From the NCBI RefSeq assembly GCF_000425025.1, contig NZ_KE384294.1, positions 148,462 to 212,461 on the forward strand: DNA of 64,000 nucleotides, given 5' to 3'. Below, piece after piece: positions 41,269-51,454 of the stretch; positions within the stretch are counted from its first letter, which is position 1; each line of letters opens with the position of its first letter. Source of the DNA: Streptococcus castoreus DSM 17536. Its GTDB lineage: Bacteria > Bacillota > Bacilli > Lactobacillales > Streptococcaceae. The notes beneath the pieces are model-generated. The model had not been told where the DNA came from, did no database searches, and worked only from the letters and a program-made list of their open reading frames with translations. The translations under genes and the position numbers were made by a program.

Positions 41269-41308
41269 AAAACAGCCAGACACTTGGTATAGTGTCTGGC
41301 TGTTTTAA
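41269..41308 (+). terminator. Terminator of mtsR
   Basis: A 15-bp perfect stem: AAAACAGCCAGACAC with GTGTCTGGCTGTTTT. Confidence 0.85.
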
Positions 41309-41399
41309 CATGACCAGTATCGGATTTCTGATAAGCATTCTCACAAATAACAAGCTGTCCTCTCTTCCAATAAGGTTCACTTGCTGTCTGTCACAACAT

Positions 41400-41430
41400 C
41401 TAAAAAGACCCCTACGATGTAGGAGTCTAA
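41400..41430 (-). terminator. Terminator of the 104-aa secreted protein gene
   Basis: AGACTCCTAC/GTAGGGGTCT on the minus strand with a T run. Confidence 0.65.
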
Positions 41431-41462
41431 CCAAATAAGTAATGCCTTAACTCAGGGCAACA

Positions 41463-41777
41463 TTACTTATTAAACATGTCTTCCAACTCTTTTCGTATGT
41501 TATCTAAGCGTTCTTCAATACTATTTTGCTCCTTATTCTTCTGGTCACTCATGATTGATCTAAGATAATAGCCATATAAAGAACCGTAACTAGACCCTAG
41601 CTGGTCTTTATAATCCTCAAATATATTTCTAAGCTGAAGTCTAGCGTTGTCTTTAGCATCACGTAAGGGAGATTTTCCATAACTGTAAGTATCTGCATTT
41701 GCTGTTTCTGTCGAACTAAAACCAAGACCAACTGCCATAAGCGCTAATACACTTAAAAAAAGCATTTTGTTTTTCAT
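41463..41777 (-). CDS. Small secreted protein of unknown function (104 aa)
   Basis: Not a family I recognise. A signal peptide (about 1-28, cleaved after ANA) leads to a 75-residue mature protein that is highly charged and helical, with SYGSLYGYYLRS in the middle and a coiled-coil-like end (IEERLDNIRKELEDMF). No anchor motif, so probably released. Own terminator. Confidence 0.75.
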   Translation of the reverse strand: MKNKMLFLSVLALMAVGLGFSSTETANADTYSYGKSPLRDAKDNARLQLRNIFEDYKDQLGSSYGSLYGYYLRSIMSDQKNKEQNSIEERLDNIRKELEDMFNK

Positions 41778-42039
41778 TTATTTTTTATTTCCTTTTAATT
41801 TTTATGTATCGATACAAAGGTTATTATATCATGTTTCATTATTTTATTCAAACCTTAGTTTATAAAAAATAGAAAAACTAGACGAAACAGGCTTTCTTAC
41901 GGGGTGAAGGCACTCGTTTTAAAGCAACAATCAAATTTTAATCCTCTTAGTTTGATTAAATTAAAATTATAGTTAGACAAAAAGATGTTCTGCCAATATT
42001 TTAACCTAATTGGCCATTTTATCTGTCAAACGACATTAA

Positions 42040-42735
42040 TTAGCAAGCTAGGGCTTTCAAAAAGACCATTACCATTTGGGCTGACTTTTTCCCAGCTTGT
42101 ACGATGAAATCATCAAAGGTAATATTGGCATCATGTGCTGCGGTATCGCTCATTGCCCTAACAACAATAAAAGGTTTGCCAGCAGCTTGAGCAGCTTGAG
42201 CAATGGCAGCTCCTTCCATTTCCACTGCCAATACATCCGGAAAACGTGCTTTGATGGCATTAATTTTATCTTGCCCTGCAATAAAACTATCTCCTGTGGC
42301 AATAAGACCAATGCGACTAGCTATCTTTTCCTGGGCTAAAACTTTTTTAAAGGTTTTAATGAAACAAGAGTCACTATTGAAATATAACGGCTGTGCAGCC
42401 ATTTGTCCATAATCGTAACCAAAAGCAGTCACATCCACATCATGATAAATCAATTGATCAGCAACTACTACATCCCCAATAGCAAGACCAGATGCCACTG
42501 CTCCTGCTGAACCAGTATTAATAAGAGCCTCTACCTCAAAATGATCCACTAAGACAGCTACCGTCATGGCTGACATGACCTTGCCAATGCCTGATTGCAC
42601 CAAAACAAGGTCATGCTGACCCAATCGACCAGTATAATAAGTCTTTGAGAGAACTTGATGTGCTTGACTATCCAACAAATTTTCCAAGAGCAGGTGTAAT
42701 TCCTCCTCCATGGCAGCAATAATTCCAATTTTCAT
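42040..42735 (-). CDS. mtnN: 5'-methylthioadenosine/S-adenosylhomocysteine nucleosidase
   Basis: 231 aa. Recycles MTA and SAH and feeds autoinducer-2 synthesis. Motifs include GIIAAMEEE at the start, NTGSAGAV, and VEMEGAAIAQ with the catalytic region near SDTA. Last gene of the glmU-nudix-macP-mtnN cluster. Confidence 0.95.
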   Translation of the reverse strand: MKIGIIAAMEEELHLLLENLLDSQAHQVLSKTYYTGRLGQHDLVLVQSGIGKVMSAMTVAVLVDHFEVEALINTGSAGAVASGLAIGDVVVADQLIYHDVDVTAFGYDYGQMAAQPLYFNSDSCFIKTFKKVLAQEKIASRIGLIATGDSFIAGQDKINAIKARFPDVLAVEMEGAAIAQAAQAAGKPFIVVRAMSDTAAHDANITFDDFIVQAGKKSAQMVMVFLKALAC

Positions 42736-42751
42736 AATAGTTCCTTACATT

Positions 42752-43003
42752 TTAAAGATTAAAAACCGCATAAATCAAAAACGCAATTAACACAATGACA
42801 GCAAGAAGAATCAAATTCAATTTTGATTGAAATTGACTACGTTTAGCATTTTCTATCCGACGACTTTTATAGATACGGTCTGATTTGTTGTCATCAGGCA
42901 AGATCATGATCTTGGTATCAAAATCTGCATAGTCATCTCCTTCAAATCGTTCGCCACGCTTTGCTCTTTCAATCATCTCATCTGTTAATAAAGGTTTTCC
43001 CAT
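42752..43003 (-). CDS. macP: Cell-wall regulator MacP
   Basis: 83 aa: acidic/basic cytoplasmic N-terminus beginning MGKPLLTDEMIERAKRGE and one C-terminal membrane helix (about 62-81). The sequence start and the position between a Nudix gene and mtnN match pneumococcal MacP, which is phosphorylated by StkP and activates PBP2a. Pneumococcal MacP is somewhat longer, so the GAS form may have a shorter linker. Confidence 0.8.
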   Translation of the reverse strand: MGKPLLTDEMIERAKRGERFEGDDYADFDTKIMILPDDNKSDRIYKSRRIENAKRSQFQSKLNLILLAVIVLIAFLIYAVFNL

Positions 43004-43558
43004 TTAACGGTCACCTCCAAAATGTAGGGCATAGTATTGCAAAGCAATCAAACTTTTGGCATCCACAAGTTTTCCTTGAGTAATCAAGTCCATACAATCA
43101 TTATAAGTTAATTCCAAAACTTCGATTACTTCATCATCATCTTGTGGTCTTGGGGTGGTAACTTTTTGCAAATCAGTTGCCAAATAAAGCTTAATCTTTT
43201 CATTGCAAAAACCAATAGCCGTGTAGAACTCATAAAGAAATGTCAACTGACCTGTGTAGGCTGTTTCTTCCTCTAATTCACGCGCAGCAGCCTCCATTTC
43301 TGAACCAGCTTCTCCAGCTTCTAGTTTTCCTGCTGGAATTTCATAGGAAATAGCTTCAATGGCTTTACGATATTGTTTCACCATCACAATCTTATTTTCA
43401 GGAGTGACTGCCAGAATCGAAACAGCTCCGCGATGGAAAATGAGTTCTCTCCTAGATTGTCCCAAATGATTTGGCAGTTGCACCTCATCCACAACAACTT
43501 TAAAAATATGACCATCAAAAATTTCTTGTCTTTTCAAGGTTTTTTCTTCAAATTCCAT
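43004..43558 (-). CDS. ADP-ribose pyrophosphatase (Nudix)
   Basis: 184 aa; start at MEFEEKTLKRQ after AAGGAG (the ORF runs back into glmU). Nudix box GKLEAGEAGSEMEAAARELE continuing EETAYTG is complete, and the upstream YEIPAGKLE is typical of ADP-ribose pyrophosphatases. Adjacent to macP. Confidence 0.9.
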   Translation of the reverse strand: MEFEEKTLKRQEIFDGHIFKVVVDEVQLPNHLGQSRRELIFHRGAVSILAVTPENKIVMVKQYRKAIEAISYEIPAGKLEAGEAGSEMEAAARELEEETAYTGQLTFLYEFYTAIGFCNEKIKLYLATDLQKVTTPRPQDDDEVIEVLELTYNDCMDLITQGKLVDAKSLIALQYYALHFGGDR

Positions 43559-43586
43559 GCCTGTTCTCCTTACTAAAAAATTCCTT

Positions 43587-45322
<1,736 letters not shown>

Positions 45323-46282
45323 TTAAGACCTTGCAGCACGTTCCAAAATGGTCATCACAACTCTGCTATGCTCCAAGGCTTCATGGGCCTTATTGATCAT
45401 TTTGTGATCAATCATGTCTCTAAAGGCAAGAAATTCTTCATACATTCGATGCTCATGCTTATTCAGATTGACGACTTGTGACTCTTTTCCATGAAGAGAT
45501 AATTGAACCTGCGGTAAGGTATTAGTAGCACCAAGCACTGCCATTGAACCTTTATTTCCTTGAATAGTTGATTTAATATCTGCAGTGCAATCCTTAGCTC
45601 CAATACAAATTGCTTTAAAGGTCCCATAATCCATCACCAACACACCAGACGTATCAACTCCTCTTTCCATATTGGCTAAATATTGAACAGTCTTTGGAAT
45701 TCCAAAAAGCCCCGCTACCAAGTGAATATTATAAATGTTTAAATCACGTAAGGCACCACCACCTTTTTGAGGATCAAAAGCTGGCGCAATCTCACCACGC
45801 TTAAAGGCGTCGTAGCGTGAGGAATATTGGGAATAATTGCACTCAACAATTTTAATATCTCCTAGTTGGTCTAAATGGGCTTTCATAAACTGCATATTGC
45901 TTAAATACTGATTGGTAATGGCTTCAAGAAGGATTAGATTTTTTTCTTTGGCTAAGCCAACTAGTTCATCCAATTCAGAAACAGTCATGGTAAAAGGCTT
46001 TTCACAAATCACATGTTTTCCTGCTAACAGTGCTGCTTTTGCACCTTCAAAATGCAAATGATTTGGCGTTGCAATATAAACTGTATCAATAACTTCTGAT
46101 TGCAAAATATCATCAAAATTACTACTTGTCTCTTTAATATCAAAAGCTTCTGCCAAGTTTCTTGCCACATCAATACTATGAGGGGTTGAAATAATAGCCA
46201 TCAGATCAATACCATCAATTTCCTTTAAAACAGGTAAAAGATCCTTAACAATCATTCCAGTTCCTAAAATAGCTAATTTCAT
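45323..46282 (-). CDS. Gfo/Idh/MocA family oxidoreductase
   Basis: 319 aa with a Rossmann start (KLAILGTGMIV), the ICEKPFTM motif with the conserved Lys, and a C-terminal alpha/beta domain. NAD(P)-dependent sugar or polyol oxidoreductase of unknown substrate. It lies 11 nt downstream of the ASCH gene, so they are probably one operon. Confidence 0.87.
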   Translation of the reverse strand: MKLAILGTGMIVKDLLPVLKEIDGIDLMAIISTPHSIDVARNLAEAFDIKETSSNFDDILQSEVIDTVYIATPNHLHFEGAKAALLAGKHVICEKPFTMTVSELDELVGLAKEKNLILLEAITNQYLSNMQFMKAHLDQLGDIKIVECNYSQYSSRYDAFKRGEIAPAFDPQKGGGALRDLNIYNIHLVAGLFGIPKTVQYLANMERGVDTSGVLVMDYGTFKAICIGAKDCTADIKSTIQGNKGSMAVLGATNTLPQVQLSLHGKESQVVNLNKHEHRMYEEFLAFRDMIDHKMINKAHEALEHSRVVMTILERAARS

Positions 46283-46293
46283 CTTAATCTCCT

Positions 46294-46734
46294 TTACTGT
46301 GGGTAAACCACCTGAAATTCCTCTAAAACAAGAGGACTTTTTTCAGAAAAAACAAGCCCAACTTGCTCAAAATAAGGTTGGAAAAAATCATAATGCACTT
46401 TTCGCCACCCTGCCAAACTCCGATCACCCTCCCCCTCTTTATAGGCATGCTCTGCTGATACTTCTTGAAAAGGAACAACTGATACCTTAGTGATTTGAAT
46501 GATACAAATAGCTTGATCCTTTCCGTCTAAAATAATGTCATAAGTTCCTACTTGAGGAAGTGGTTCTTGGTCCACGGCATATAAGTCATAGGCAGAAGCT
46601 GTCGCCGTTTTAGTCCCTTCTAAGACCAATTGTGCTAATAAATCTGGTTGAACACCAAAGGCCCAAGCATCCATCTTATCACCGATACTTGGATTAATCT
46701 CCTTGTAAGCTTGCCAAAGTTCTTCTGCTGTCAT
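46294..46734 (-). CDS. ASCH domain protein
   Basis: 146 aa with the ASCH pattern WAFGVQPDLLAQLVLEGTKTATAS. The PUA-like fold is thought to bind RNA or act on modified nucleosides; the role here is unknown. Confidence 0.85.
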   Translation of the reverse strand: MTAEELWQAYKEINPSIGDKMDAWAFGVQPDLLAQLVLEGTKTATASAYDLYAVDQEPLPQVGTYDIILDGKDQAICIIQITKVSVVPFQEVSAEHAYKEGEGDRSLAGWRKVHYDFFQPYFEQVGLVFSEKSPLVLEEFQVVYPQ

Positions 46735-46983
46735 TTTTTCTCCGTCAAATTCAAGCTAGATAGCTGATACAATACCAAAAAACATTTAAAGGCTTTGCAA
46801 AACTTTTTCTGCATTTTAACCCTTTCTTTAAGATCAAAAATATAGGCAATATGCCCCATCTAGCCCCTTAAGTAGGTAGACTTAGCCTTGATAGATCCCG
46901 GAATGCCCTTAGAATCTTATCATCTTATTGATATTCTGTACGAATCAGCCAAGAATTGCCAAAACCAGTTTCAATATACTTGG

Positions 46984-47688
46984 TTATTTCAAGCTCCAAC
47001 CGCCATCCATTTTAATAATTTCCCCTTGCATGGCGCTTGCTTTTCCTGAAGCCAAATACAAGGTGAGATCTGCTATTTCTTCCGGTTCAAGCCAGCGACC
47101 AATAGGGGTTTCATCTGCCACCCATTGTGCCAAGCCTTCTGGTTCAAAATCTGCCTGAGTCATAGCAGTTTTTACAGCACCTGGTGCAATTCCAAAAACC
47201 TGAATACCTGCCCTCGCATAATCCAGAGCTAATTGGCGGGTAAAGCCTGCTAAGGCATGTTTGCTAGCAGTGTAGGCAACACCACCTCCTCCTGCCATAA
47301 AACTGGCTATAGAACACATATTGATAATGATACCTGACCTTGCTATTACCATTTTTTCCAAATAATGGCGTGTAAGACGGACATTAGCAAAAAAATTAGT
47401 CTGAAAAACCGTTTCAAGTGCAATATCTGTCACATCAAGCAAGGGTTTGTAAGCGTCAAGGATTCCTGCGGTGTTGCACAAGATATCCACACTAGGTACA
47501 AAATCCGAAAGCGCAGCCAGAGTTAACTCCTTGCTAATATCTCGTTGTAAAAAATAAAAATTGCCGGACAAGTCAGGCTTATCTGACTTGTCAACACCAT
47601 AAACAGCATAGCCATTCTCTAAAAACAAACGTGCCTGTGCTAGACCGATACCTGAGGAAACTCCAGTAATGAGTACACGCTTAGTCAT
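46984..47688 (-). CDS. Short-chain dehydrogenase/reductase
   Basis: 234 aa classical SDR: cofactor motif TGVSSGIGLAQ, catalytic Ser in NMCSIASFM and YTASK as the Tyr-x3-Lys pair (YxxxK). Similar to 3-oxoacyl-ACP reductase types, but alone it cannot be assigned. Its start lies inside the last codons of the DUF2829 gene (8-nt overlap), so the two are co-translated. Confidence 0.87.
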   Translation of the reverse strand: MTKRVLITGVSSGIGLAQARLFLENGYAVYGVDKSDKPDLSGNFYFLQRDISKELTLAALSDFVPSVDILCNTAGILDAYKPLLDVTDIALETVFQTNFFANVRLTRHYLEKMVIARSGIIINMCSIASFMAGGGGVAYTASKHALAGFTRQLALDYARAGIQVFGIAPGAVKTAMTQADFEPEGLAQWVADETPIGRWLEPEEIADLTLYLASGKASAMQGEIIKMDGGWSLK

Positions 47689-47917
47689 ACACTTCTACCC
47701 AGTCAGTAGCGAGAACATCGCAAGGTGTCGGCGCCCACATGGAAAAGCCCTCCCCATCTCCAGAAACGTTAATCAAAAAGTAAGGGGTCATTTCCAGTGC
47801 TACGCCATTTTGCTCCATACAATCAAAAAGCTGAACATAGTTTTCAGCCCCTCCCCAGCCAGTACGAACATATTTTTTTTTGGCTTTTAGACCTGGTAAA
47901 ATCTCTTCAAATGTCAT
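47681..47917 (-). CDS. DUF2829 (Tad2-like) protein
   Basis: 78 aa: MTFEEILPGLKAKKKYVRTGW, then a PYFLIN and SMWAPTPCDVLATDWVEV end that is the DUF2829 signature. In phages, a DUF2829 protein (Tad2) sequesters the Thoeris immune signal. Whether this chromosomal copy does so is unknown. It is followed by the SDR (overlap) and preceded by a 74-bp leader with a hairpin, then the island's left attachment site. Confidence 0.82.
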   Translation of the reverse strand: MTFEEILPGLKAKKKYVRTGWGGAENYVQLFDCMEQNGVALEMTPYFLINVSGDGEGFSMWAPTPCDVLATDWVEVYD

Positions 47918-47952
47918 GGTTTAGTTCCTTTTTGTCTATAAACGTTGATTTA

Positions 47953-47974
47953 ATAGGCTTTTCATTGAGCCTAT
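47953..47974 (-). promoter_or_regulatory. Leader hairpin of the DUF2829 gene
   Basis: ATAGGCT pairs with AGCCTAT, 8-nt loop. The equivalent position before the remnant copy (58,729-58,745) carries a hairpin with different bases but preserved pairing. Confidence 0.5.
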
Positions 47975-47991
47975 GAGTTCAAAAAATAAAA

Positions 47992-48014
47992 TTTGTTCAC
48001 CTTTTTGTGGACTT
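47992..48014. repeat. Left attachment site attL (23 bp)
   Basis: Direct repeat that begins TTTGTTCACC and ends GTGGACTT, identical at 58,549-58,571. It overlaps the integrase stop codon, the usual position for such sites. Confidence 0.85.
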
Positions 48015-49158
48015 ATAAAGAATTTATGGCTTTTTCGTAATAGGAAACAGCCTCTTTTTCTTTGTCTTTTGAGAGGTGTCCGTAAATGTCCATTGTCATA
48101 GCTAACGTAGCATGACCTAGACGGTATTGTAATTCTTTATAGCTGATACCAGCATTTAGCAATAAACTAGCGTGAGTGTGTCGGAAAGCGTGAAAGGTAA
48201 AGCGAGGGATAGCAATTTCAGCACACCGCCTGTCTAGGCTTTCCTGTCTAGTTGCCATGTTTTGATATTCCTTTAGTGGTGTTGCAAATACCACAGAAGA
48301 AACACGCGCCCCAGTCTCTATAAATAATTGTCGTTGCCTATTCTTGTAAAGTCGTAGCAGATTGATTGTTTTCTTGTCTATGCTTATGACCCTTACCCCT
48401 GCTTTGCTCTTTGGCGTACCAATTAACTTTAATAACCTACTGTAATTCTTGGTTATGCTAATAGTACCGTTATCTAGGTCAATATCAGACCATTCTAAAG
48501 CTACTACTTCCCCAAATCGGCAACCAGTAGCAAGTAAAACGCTGTATAAGACATAATCAAAAAAATAACTGAATTTCTTATTGGCTAGCTTTTCCATGTA
48601 AGTCATTAACGCTTTTAAATCTTCTGGAGCTATGAACTTAATAGCCTTATTTTTCTTTTTTGGTACTTTAGGCAATATGACATCACGCGCAGGATTGAAT
48701 GGCAATAACTGGAGGGATACCCCATATTGTAAAACACGCCTATTGATTGAGTGGACAACGCTATAATGTACCAACTCAGTAGATAAATCATTGATAAAGC
48801 CTTGTATATAGCTAACAGATAGCTTATTTAATCTCAAAGCACCAAAGACTGGTATTAAGTGATTATAAAGCATTCTCTTAGTTGCTATAAATGTTTGAGG
48901 CTTTACCGTAAGCTGATAACTTTCTAGCCATAAATCTGCAAGTTCTTGATAATTCTTTATCGGTACAACTTTAGTAACTGTATAACCATTAGAAATAAAG
49001 TCATCTTGCGCTTGCTTTGCTTTCTGCCTAGTTTCTTTTCTTGTCCTACCTGTTACGCTTGTTTTAGATCTCTTACCTGTTACCTGGTCAGTACCTAAAT
49101 AAACACTAGCACGGTACACGATCGTACCATTTTTCTTTTTGACTTCTGTAATTTTCAT
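48013..49158 (-). CDS. Tyrosine recombinase integrase
   Basis: 381 aa. N-terminal arm-DNA-binding domain (about 1-55), SAM-like core-binding domain (about 60-150), catalytic domain with Arg in ATGCRFGEVVALEW, HAFRHTHASLL (His and Arg) and LGHATLAMTMDIYGHLS (His and nucleophile Tyr). Catalyses site-specific integration and excision. Start at MKITEVKKKNG with AAAGG in front; the ORF runs 9 codons further from a TTG in the leader. Confidence 0.95.
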   Translation of the reverse strand: MKITEVKKKNGTIVYRASVYLGTDQVTGKRSKTSVTGRTRKETRQKAKQAQDDFISNGYTVTKVVPIKNYQELADLWLESYQLTVKPQTFIATKRMLYNHLIPVFGALRLNKLSVSYIQGFINDLSTELVHYSVVHSINRRVLQYGVSLQLLPFNPARDVILPKVPKKKNKAIKFIAPEDLKALMTYMEKLANKKFSYFFDYVLYSVLLATGCRFGEVVALEWSDIDLDNGTISITKNYSRLLKLIGTPKSKAGVRVISIDKKTINLLRLYKNRQRQLFIETGARVSSVVFATPLKEYQNMATRQESLDRRCAEIAIPRFTFHAFRHTHASLLLNAGISYKELQYRLGHATLAMTMDIYGHLSKDKEKEAVSYYEKAINSL

Positions 49159-49175
49159 GATATGAACCTTTCTAT

Positions 49176-49207
49176 CAGCAGGCAAGCCGTTATTAAAAAG
49201 ATTTTAG
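49176..49207. repeat. 32-bp repeat, copy 1, in the integrase leader
   Basis: Begins CAGCAGGCAAGCCGTTATTA on the plus strand; the copy at 51,237-51,268 differs at two bases. On the minus strand it lies within the 5' untranslated region of int. Confidence 0.75.
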
Positions 49208-49218
49208 ATTGAATTGGG

Positions 49219-49227
49219 TTTATATCA
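49219..49227 (-). promoter_or_regulatory. Extended -10 promoter of int
   Basis: Minus-strand TGATATAAA, giving a leader of about 55 nt that contains the 32-bp repeat. Confidence 0.5.
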
Positions 49228-49510
49228 TGCGAGGGCTTACGAGAATGCCTCTATTTTCGTTTGTTTTAGGTAGATAGTCTATTTATATTGATTGAGGTTA
49301 AAACGCTATACAAAGCATTTGAGCGCCTTTATGAAATGGTAAGAGTAAGATAATTTTGTACCACGCGCAATTTACTAAAAAATACTGATTTTGTTGAAAC
49401 ATGTTGAAAGGCGTATTTACAAAACTTGACAAAACTAGACATTTTTTAAGGTGTAGCACACAGAAAATCTAAAATTTTAGGCTACGGAGCTTTGCTATGT
49501 GGCGCGTGAG

Positions 49511-50026
49511 TTAGTCTCTATGTGTAACTTCATTTAGTTTAGCCAAAGTTTTTATTAAGCTATTAGTTAACTTACCTAATTGGTCACCCGTAACGTCTGC
49601 TGCTATCCCCGCAGTATCTGCTATTGTATCTGACAGAGAAGACAGAGCCTCACTCATAGCATCTAGATACTCACTGATATACGCTTTTCTTTCTTCTGGA
49701 GGTAAAGCCATAAGTTCTTTATCGCTTAGGGTATTTTTAGGAATATCTATTTTTACTACTCTTTCAGTAGGTTCATAAGATAGATTCATTGGATAACCAG
49801 TTGTATGATAAAAATCTTCTTCCGCCCAAGTTCTAAAATCACTGTACCCAAGCAAATAAGAAACTTGAACCCCAAAATAATCTGCTAATTGTTTAGCTTT
49901 GTCTGGTTTGATTTGGCTTTCACCGTTTTCCCAATTTTGTAAAGTTCTATAATGCACGCCAATTTTTTTAGCTAACTCTTTCTGAGATAGCTTTTTTTCT
50001 TGCCTTAATTCTTTCAATCTATTCAT
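49511..50026 (-). CDS. CI/Stl-type HTH repressor without peptidase domain
   Basis: 171 aa. XRE HTH at 3-60 (LRQEKKLSQKELAKKIGVHY). The remainder is acidic and helical with no S24 peptidase Ser/Lys dyad or cleavage site, so RecA-dependent self-cleavage is unlikely. Start at MNRLKELRQ. Divergent from the Cro-like gene across a 205-bp control region. Confidence 0.88.
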   Translation of the reverse strand: MNRLKELRQEKKLSQKELAKKIGVHYRTLQNWENGESQIKPDKAKQLADYFGVQVSYLLGYSDFRTWAEEDFYHTTGYPMNLSYEPTERVVKIDIPKNTLSDKELMALPPEERKAYISEYLDAMSEALSSLSDTIADTAGIAADVTGDQLGKLTNSLIKTLAKLNEVTHRD

Positions 50027-50074
50027 AATTTCACGACCTTTCAAAAGTGATTATATATCATAATTTGAAAAAAG

Positions 50075-50091
50075 TACACTTTTTTTGTGTA
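50075..50091. promoter_or_regulatory. Inverted repeat in the repressor/Cro control region
   Basis: TACAC-N7-GTGTA, with the half site GTGTA again at 50,128-50,132 overlapping the cro -10. Likely repressor operator. Confidence 0.45.
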
Positions 50092-50107
50092 TTTTATCAA
50101 AAAACAG

Positions 50108-50136
50108 TTGACAAGAATAAAATTATTGTGTATCAT
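50108..50136 (+). promoter_or_regulatory. Rightward promoter of the island
   Basis: TTGACA, 17-nt spacer, TATCAT. Confidence 0.7.
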
Positions 50137-50231
50137 TCAAATCAAGCACAACAAAAATGTGCCATCACCCCTCCACAACCTTTCACACTTTCAATCTATG
50201 GAGGGGGATTTTTCAAAGAAAGGAGAACGGT

Positions 50232-50435
50232 ATGAGCAAACTCAAAGGCTACCGGGTCATGTTAGGATTAACCCAGCAAGCTATGGCGGACAAGCTAGAT
50301 ATTTCTTTGCAATCTTACAATAACAAAGAGACAAAGAAAACACCCTTTAATGACAAGGAGCGTCTAACTATTAAGTCAATGGTTGCTGAAATCAAACCAG
50401 ATATAACCATAGACGAATTATTTTATCAAGATTAG
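50232..50435 (+). CDS. Cro-like HTH regulator
   Basis: 67 aa: MLGLTQQAMADKLDISLQSY is an XRE-type helix-turn-helix. Start chosen at MSKLKGY behind AAAGGAGA. First gene of the rightward operon; probably competes with the divergent repressor. Confidence 0.82.
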   Translation: MSKLKGYRVMLGLTQQAMADKLDISLQSYNNKETKKTPFNDKERLTIKSMVAEIKPDITIDELFYQD

Positions 50436-50449
50436 AAAGGAGGCACACA

Positions 50450-51073
50450 ATGAACATTGTTTACATGGACGGCAAGAAAGAGCCATACACAACCAGCGAG
50501 ATTATCGCTGAATGCGCAGAGGTACAACACCACACCATCACGCGCTTAATTAGAGAGCATAAAGTAGATTTTGAGGCTTTAGGAATACTTGGATTTGAAA
50601 TCCATAAATTAGACACTAGAGGACAACCTAAAAAAACCTATATTTTGAATGAGCAACAGGCTACTTTGCTGATAACCTATCTCAAAAATACCGAACCCGT
50701 AAGAGAGTTCAAAAAGAACCTAGTTAAAGCATTCTTTGAGTTGCGTAAAGAGGTGGCAGAGTTTCGCTATCAGAGAGCTTTAGAAAAACCAAAGCGCAAA
50801 ACCTTGCACGATAGTATAGAAACATGGGAACAAGCTCCCAAACACGCGCACCCAACCGTTAATAACTTGCTACTAAAAGGCGCTAGCGGATTGAATAAAA
50901 AGCAACTTATGGCACAACGTGGCGGACATAATGGCATTGATAGCTTAACAAGTACAGAGCTAGTCAGATATCAAGCCTTAGAAGATATGGCTATCGCTAT
51001 GATTAACCTAGGCATGAGCTATCAAGATATTAAAAACATGGTATTCAGACAGAAAACGGAGGTATCACAATAG
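50450..51073 (+). CDS. Rha-family regulatory protein
   Basis: 207 aa. The N-terminal half (YTTSEIIAECAEVQHHTITR and KTYILNEQQATLLITYLKNT) matches the phage Rha regulator family. The C-terminal half (about 105-207) carries an HTH-like region before a final helix. Known members affect phage lysogeny and host factor dependence. RBS GGAGG; 14 nt after the cro gene. Confidence 0.8.
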   Translation: MNIVYMDGKKEPYTTSEIIAECAEVQHHTITRLIREHKVDFEALGILGFEIHKLDTRGQPKKTYILNEQQATLLITYLKNTEPVREFKKNLVKAFFELRKEVAEFRYQRALEKPKRKTLHDSIETWEQAPKHAHPTVNNLLLKGASGLNKKQLMAQRGGHNGIDSLTSTELVRYQALEDMAIAMINLGMSYQDIKNMVFRQKTEVSQ

Positions 51074-51141
51074 GCATACTGACCGCACTACTACACCTTT
51101 TACTATGGGCATTTACCACAGATAGCCCAGAAGATGATTAA
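51070..51141 (+). CDS. Possible 23-aa hydrophobic peptide with ATA start
   Basis: GGAGGT (51,058-51,063) stands 6 nt before ATA GGC ATA CTG. The frame encodes a leucine-rich segment (LTALLHLLLWAF) and an acidic tail (TTDSPEDD). The initiation codon overlaps the rha stop. No conventional start is present, so this is tentative. Confidence 0.25.
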   Translation: MGILTALLHLLLWAFTTDSPEDD

Positions 51142-51171
51142 AAAACGCACCTAGTAGGCGCGTGAGAGCAA

Positions 51172-51281
51172 CAAAAAAGGCTTTGATAGCGACCAAACTT
51201 CCAAGCCTTTTCACACAATTAAATTAAATCCAATAACAGCAGGCAAGCCGTTATTAAAGGGATTTTAGTAATTTATTGATA
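51172..51281 (-). ncRNA. Candidate small RNA containing the int-leader repeat
   Basis: A minus-strand extended -10 TGGTATAAT (complement 51,287-51,295) would start a transcript near 51,281. It carries the 32-base repeat and ends at a hairpin (AAAAGGCTT/AAGCCTTTT, 51,175-51,211) with a T run on that strand. About 110 nt; no ORF of use. It has the same sense as the int leader. Confidence 0.45.
51237..51268. repeat. 32-bp repeat, copy 2
   Basis: Same sequence as 49,176-49,207 except two bases (AA changed to GG). A shorter 12-bp piece (CTTGCCTGCTGA) recurs at 58,504-58,515. Confidence 0.75.
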
Positions 51282-51308
51282 CCTAGATTATACCATGATT
51301 TAGGTATC
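51278..51308. promoter_or_regulatory. Dyad over the small-RNA promoter
   Basis: GATACCTA and TAGGTATC, 15 bp apart, flank the -10 box. Likely operator for an island regulator. Confidence 0.4.
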
Positions 51309-51454
51309 TTGACCATACGGAGAGACATAACTCTTAAAAATGACAGACGCAAGAAACCAATTTGAAAAAAACCTATAACAGCCTATGCTTACAAGTTGGG
51401 CGACCGAGAGCATGAGGCAATTACCCAGAAAATATGATAACGAGGTACCAAAAT

